Below are positions 58,809-64,000 of a stretch of 64,000 bases of DNA, piece after piece; the first letter of the stretch is position 1, and the number at the start of each line of letters is the position of its first letter. The stretch is taken from the NCBI GenBank assembly GCA_028285625.1, contig JANQOX010000022.1, positions 186,001 to 250,000 on the forward strand, given 5' to 3'. Source of the DNA: Myxococcota bacterium (GTDB taxonomy: Bacteria > Myxococcota_A > UBA9160 > UBA6930). The position numbers were made by a program, and so were the translations under genes. The notes beneath the pieces were generated by a model. It was not told where the DNA came from, did not search any database, and saw nothing but the letters and a program-made list of their open reading frames with translations.

Positions 58809-60514
58809 CACCGGCGCAGCTCGTATACCGAGGCGGCGGGCGCGGCGTGCACGGCGTCGAAACGCGGGTCGCTCGCGATCCAACGCGGACCGCGCGCCGC
58901 GCGGGTGATCACGTAGACGGGCCCGCCGGCCTCCGCCGCCACACGCGCGAGCAGCGCGTCGTCGGGCGGCGGCGTCGCAGCCAGCAGAGCCCGCGCGTCG
59001 TCTCGGCGCTCGTGCACCGCAGACGCCTCATGACCGAAGGTGCGCTCCAGCATCACGGACGGGAGCATGCCCCAACCCGCGAGCGCGCGTGCGCGCGCGT
59101 CGGCCCCGCCCAGGGGATCGAGGGCCACGTAGAGGCTTCGCTGGCCGAACACGGGAACGTGGAGCGTATCGTCTACGAACGCGGCGCGGGCGGGCGCATG
59201 GTCGCGGATCCACGAGGTCAGTGCGGCCTCGCCTGGATCCGTCGGGGTCAGGCTCGCGCCCTCGCGCGCGATCGCACCGGGGTCCCCGCGAAGCGCCAGG
59301 GACTCCTTCGCGAACCAGCTGGCGATCGGCAGCCAGAGGAGGGCCAACGCCGCCCAGGCCAGCGCCGGGCGGCGCCCGAGCAGATCGTCGAGTCCCATGG
59401 CGACCGGAAAAGCGAGCCCGATGCCGGCCACCGCCAGGTACTTGTACTCGGTGTGGAGTGGAAGGTGCGCGAGCAGGAATGCGCCCGCGCCCACCACCAC
59501 GACGGCCAGCGGCACACTCCACACCGCCCACGACTGCTCCAGCTGCGTGCGAACGCTGCGATGGCCCGCCGCCAACAGCCCGGATACCGAGACGCCCATC
59601 CCCGCCAGCACCACGAGGCCGCGCACCAGGTGCGTGGCGCCCAACTCGATCCGGGGCGATGCATCGGCGCTCTTGCCGAGCAGGGCCAGTACCCCGGGCA
59701 GACTGACGGCGATGGCCACGGCCCAGGCGCCGCCCAGCCAAGCGGGCCCGGCGCGTTCATCGGGTTGCGCGGCCAATGCCAGCGCCGAGGCGAGCGGCAA
59801 CGCCACGACCAGCACCGGCCAGAGCAGCGGGTAGACGGCCACCAGCGCCCAGACCGCGGCCACCAGGCCCACCGCCGCGCCCAGGCGACCCTGCCCGCCG
59901 AGCATTCGGACCGCAGCCAGCAGCGCGAGGACGACCAGGAGGATGCCCACACCGTTCGCCTGGGCGGTCGCAAACTTCTGGATCGGCACGTGCCGCCACT
60001 CCGGCGGGCCCGTCGCAAGGGTGGCCTGCAGCACCGAGAGCGGCCCGTTGGCGAACGCGTCGACGCCCAGGAGTGCGAGCGCGGCGGCGAGCCAAGCCGC
60101 CTTCCGCGCCAGACCCAACGCGAGGGCGATGCGAAACAGCGCCCAGGCGGTGGCCGGCACGGCCACGGCGTGCAGCAGCAGAAAGCCGCGGGCCGGGTCG
60201 ACCCCGAGACGCACGAGCCCCGCGACCAGCACGTGCAGACCATGGGCATACCGCAGGGGCTCACCGGCCATCAGCGGGTCGGTGGTAGGCAGCCCGCCGG
60301 CGGCGATGCCGTAGGCGATCGCCGCGTGGAACAGCCCGTGAAAACCGTGGATCGCGAAGCCCGGCGTGAGCTGGAGCAGCAGGACCGGCGCCAATAGCGC
60401 CAGCGCAAGCCAGCCCCCATGGACCGCGAAGCGGCGCGCCCCCGCCACGGCAGCCAGTGCGAGCCCGACCCCGAATGCGGCCCGAACGAGCCAGAGTTGA
60501 TCGGGCACGGACAC
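58808..60514 (-). CDS. Polytopic membrane protein, GT-C-like
   Basis: A 568-residue protein with about 12 helices through residue 390 and a C-terminal soluble domain. The loop with HGFHGLFHAAIAYGIAAGGL followed by AGEPLRYAHGLHVLVAG resembles membrane glycosyltransferase-like proteins (DUF2298 type), where a His-rich loop replaces the DD pair. A donor or acceptor cannot be stated. The start is GTG at 60514 (another GTG two codons downstream). It is the first gene of the minus-strand operon leading to the sulfatase-like, NTF2-fold, aminotransferase and SDR genes; it is divergent from the next GT-C-like gene. Confidence 0.65.
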   Translation of the reverse strand: MSVPDQLWLVRAAFGVGLALAAVAGARRFAVHGGWLALALLAPVLLLQLTPGFAIHGFHGLFHAAIAYGIAAGGLPTTDPLMAGEPLRYAHGLHVLVAGLVRLGVDPARGFLLLHAVAVPATAWALFRIALALGLARKAAWLAAALALLGVDAFANGPLSVLQATLATGPPEWRHVPIQKFATAQANGVGILLVVLALLAAVRMLGGQGRLGAAVGLVAAVWALVAVYPLLWPVLVVALPLASALALAAQPDERAGPAWLGGAWAVAIAVSLPGVLALLGKSADASPRIELGATHLVRGLVVLAGMGVSVSGLLAAGHRSVRTQLEQSWAVWSVPLAVVVVGAGAFLLAHLPLHTEYKYLAVAGIGLAFPVAMGLDDLLGRRPALAWAALALLWLPIASWFAKESLALRGDPGAIAREGASLTPTDPGEAALTSWIRDHAPARAAFVDDTLHVPVFGQRSLYVALDPLGGADARARALAGWGMLPSVMLERTFGHEASAVHERRDDARALLAATPPPDDALLARVAAEAGGPVYVITRAARGPRWIASDPRFDAVHAAPAASVYELRR

Positions 60515-60657
60515 AGCCTAGCGCCGAGGCTCGGCCCCCGGGACGGCCCGAACTGCCGGCGGACTGCGCATCGCCTGCGCCCGACGCATCGCGCCGCGCG
60601 CTTGGCCCGGCTTGCGGAGCTTGCCGCGAGGGGCCCCGTCGCCTACCGGTCCCATGG

Positions 60658-62171
60658 ATGAGCCGGGGATCCCGCGACCGCAGGACGGCTGCGTGGATCG
60701 CCCTCGTCGTGACCCTCGCACTCTGCCCCTTCCTGCGCGGTCACTTCGAGAGCACCGACGAACTCGGGGTGTTCCTCACGACCCAGGCGCTGGCCGAGCG
60801 CGGCACGCTCGAGGTGCCCCCCATCCGGCACGTCTACCCCGGGCGCGATGGCCGGCGCTACAGCCAGTACGCCATCGGCCAGTCGGTGCTGGCCGTGCCC
60901 CTCTACGCCGCGGGCAGCCTGGCCGAGAGCGTGCTCCCCGAGTCGGTGAGCCGCGCGATGGCGGGACCGGGGTTCCGATGGCAACGGCACGTGTTCCCGG
61001 GCTCCGTAGCGATGACGGCGGTGGGCCTCTATGGCCCGATCCTGACCGGGCTGCTGGCGGCCGTCTTCTTCCTGTTCCAACGGCACCTCGGCACCGGGCA
61101 CCGCGCCGCTGCCGGGGCCGCGCTGCTGGTGGCCCTCACGACGTACCTGGCCACACAGTCGACGTTCTTCCTGCGCCACACGACCGAGTCGCTCCTGGTC
61201 CTGGCAGCCTTCTTTGCGTTCCACGCGCACCGCCGCGGCGCCGGGCTCGGCACCCTGGCCCTGGGCAGCGCACTGGCCTCGGCCATCCTGCTGGTGCGGT
61301 TGCCCGGTGGCATCTCGGGCATTCCGCTCGCGGGCTACCTGGCGTTCGTGCTGTGGGAACGCCACGCGCCGCTCGCGCCAGGCGGCGGCCTTCGCTGTGC
61401 ACGCGCGCTCGGTGCGGTCGCCGCGCCCTTCCTGGTCGCGGCAGCCCTCCACGTGGGACTCGACCTGTACAAGTGGGGGTCGCTCGGCGGCACGCCCATG
61501 ATGGTGGCCGGTGTCTTCGACACACCCCTCCGCGAGAGCCTCACCGGCTTTCTGGTGAGCCCCGGAATCAGTCTTTTCGTCTACTCCCCGTTGCTGTTGC
61601 TGGCGCCGCTGCTGGCGGCCAACGGATGGCGCAGCCACCGCGCGGAGGTCCTCACCGCAACGGGTCTACTCGTGTGCCTGCTCGCCTTCTACGCGCCCTA
61701 CGAGGGTTGGACCGGGCTCTGGTCGGCCCCGGGCCCGCGCTACCTCGTAGGCGCAACGGCACCCCTGCTGCTCTTCCTCGGCCGCTACCTGGAGGGTCCG
61801 CCCTGGCACCGCCGCGTCGTATTCGCCCTGGCGCTGTTGGGCGTATGCGTGCAGCTGCCCTTCGTGCTCACGTACTGGGGCGGGCTCATCACCACGTCGG
61901 GCTGGAGCGAGTACGAGCCCACCTGGGGCTTCTTGTTCGTCGCGGCGGACAGCCCGCTTGCAGCCGCTCTGCGCGCGCTGCTTCGCGGCGAGTTCCACCC
62001 CTGGATCGTGCGCATCCTGACGCCCCGCGGAGCGGTCCACGCGCCCGGCGTGGGAGTCACCCTGCTGCTGCTCTGGGCAGTCGCTCTGGGAGGCGCCATC
62101 GCCGGCCTGCGCCGGAGCCTGCGCGCGAGCGCGGACCCCGGCGAGCCGGTGAAGGTCGCCGGGCCGCAGCC

Positions 62172-62175
<4 letters not shown>
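60658..62175 (+). CDS. GT-C-like polytopic membrane glycosyltransferase
   Basis: A 505-residue protein with about 11 helices. The first loop [20 protein letters not shown] has the acidic D-E pair of GT39-like enzymes, followed by [20 protein letters not shown], a stretch typical of dolichol-phosphate-mannose-type and ArnT-like transferases. It would transfer a sugar from a lipid-phosphate donor to an envelope acceptor. The ATG at 60658 starts the frame just before the first helix; the open frame upstream lies in the 143-base divergent gap. The stop overlaps the RhlE gene's end by four bases (convergent). Confidence 0.75.
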
Positions 62176-63782
<1,607 letters not shown>

Positions 63783-63836
63783 TTCCTTGGAGCCTGCCGG
63801 GATGGACCCGGGGCTCGGGGTGGGTTCCGGGACGCG

Positions 63837-63899
63837 GATCGGCCGAGGTCATGAGGCCGATCGGGAGTCCCCGGGGCGCGACCCGCCCTGGGGTCGCGC
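63837..63899. promoter_or_regulatory. Two inverted repeats upstream of the helicase gene
   Basis: GATCGGCC/GGCCGATC (63837-63844 and 63855-63862, ten-base spacer) and GCGCGACCC/GGGTCGCGC (63876-63884 and 63891-63899, six-base spacer) lie 55-117 bases before the rhlE start. They could be leader hairpins or operator sites. The remaining 101 bases to the window edge hold no gene that I can support. Confidence 0.4.
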
Positions 63900-64000
63900 G
63901 ATTCGATGAGTGAGTTCTTCTGCGCGGGGGTCGTGGCCGGAGGGCCTGCGAGTGCCCGGAGCGCGAGAAAGGGCGTCAGAGGAATGCGCGCGTGGTTCCT

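Noticed and set aside
63906..64000. Possible start of a plus-strand gene at the right edge
   Set aside because: The ATG at 63906 has no ribosome site and only about 30 codons are visible, with no recognisable signal; it cannot be supported.

Overview
The window is very GC-rich, gene-dense DNA with short gaps, many 1-11 base stop/start overlaps and frequent GTG and TTG starts. There is no sign of plasmid, phage or insertion sequence. The content is a full cbb3 oxidase operon, a Nos accessory tail, hopanoid accessory genes, eukaryote-like Ser/Thr kinases, an FHA protein, many lipoproteins and a multihaem cytochrome. This fits a Gram-negative, aerobic or microaerobic bacterium of the broad deltaproteobacterial type (Myxococcota or a related high-GC lineage). 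That placement is inference from gene content; no rRNA or other phylogenetic marker is present.

Region 1 (1-9.4 kb) is respiratory. The 3' end of nosF with nosL and nosY (plus strand) runs tail-to-tail into a complete ccoNOQP-GHIS operon (minus strand), whose last gene encodes a membrane HAMP protein with no kinase. The CcoP here carries only one haem c motif. A strong inverted repeat lies in the divergent region upstream of ccoN. Region 2 (9.6-18.2 kb) holds mixed metabolic genes: a predicted outer-membrane protein, an M20 amidohydrolase, DUF4404, a DegT/DnrJ aminotransferase opposite a LmbE-type deacetylase, a cysteine-containing lipoprotein, a gamma-glutamyltransferase and a ferritin-like protein.

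Region 3 (18.2-23.4 kb) is a hopanoid accessory group: an HpnN-type RND exporter convergent with an hpnO-hpnA pair. Squalene-hopene cyclase is not in the window. Region 4 (23.6-30.7 kb) has a small lipoprotein, an eight-haem cytochrome fused to HEAT and TPR repeats, a 33-residue basic peptide gene, DUF4833, a YpfJ-type metallopeptidase, a dienelactone hydrolase and a Gfo/Idh/MocA oxidoreductase coupled to a small membrane protein. Region 5 (30.8-43.8 kb) has two Ser/Thr kinases (one a membrane sensor beside an NTT-like transporter with HEAT repeats), a solute-binding protein, an FG-GAP protein, an M3 peptidase, a FATP-type acyl-CoA ligase and a histidine phosphatase.

Region 6 (44-49.4 kb) encodes an SRPBCC protein, a Yip1-like protein, two membrane proteins, an FHA-SHOCT protein and a TPR lipoprotein. 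Region 7 (49.5-62.2 kb) looks like an envelope glycan or lipid modification locus. It has three large GT-C-like membrane proteins, DUF2270, an SGNH hydrolase, a sulfatase-like enzyme with Thr in the nucleophile position, an NTF2-fold protein, a DegT/DnrJ aminotransferase and an SDR. The window closes with an RhlE-type RNA helicase with a long RG-rich tail. I saw no tRNA, rRNA, CRISPR array or mobile element. No gap between genes exceeds about 235 bases.
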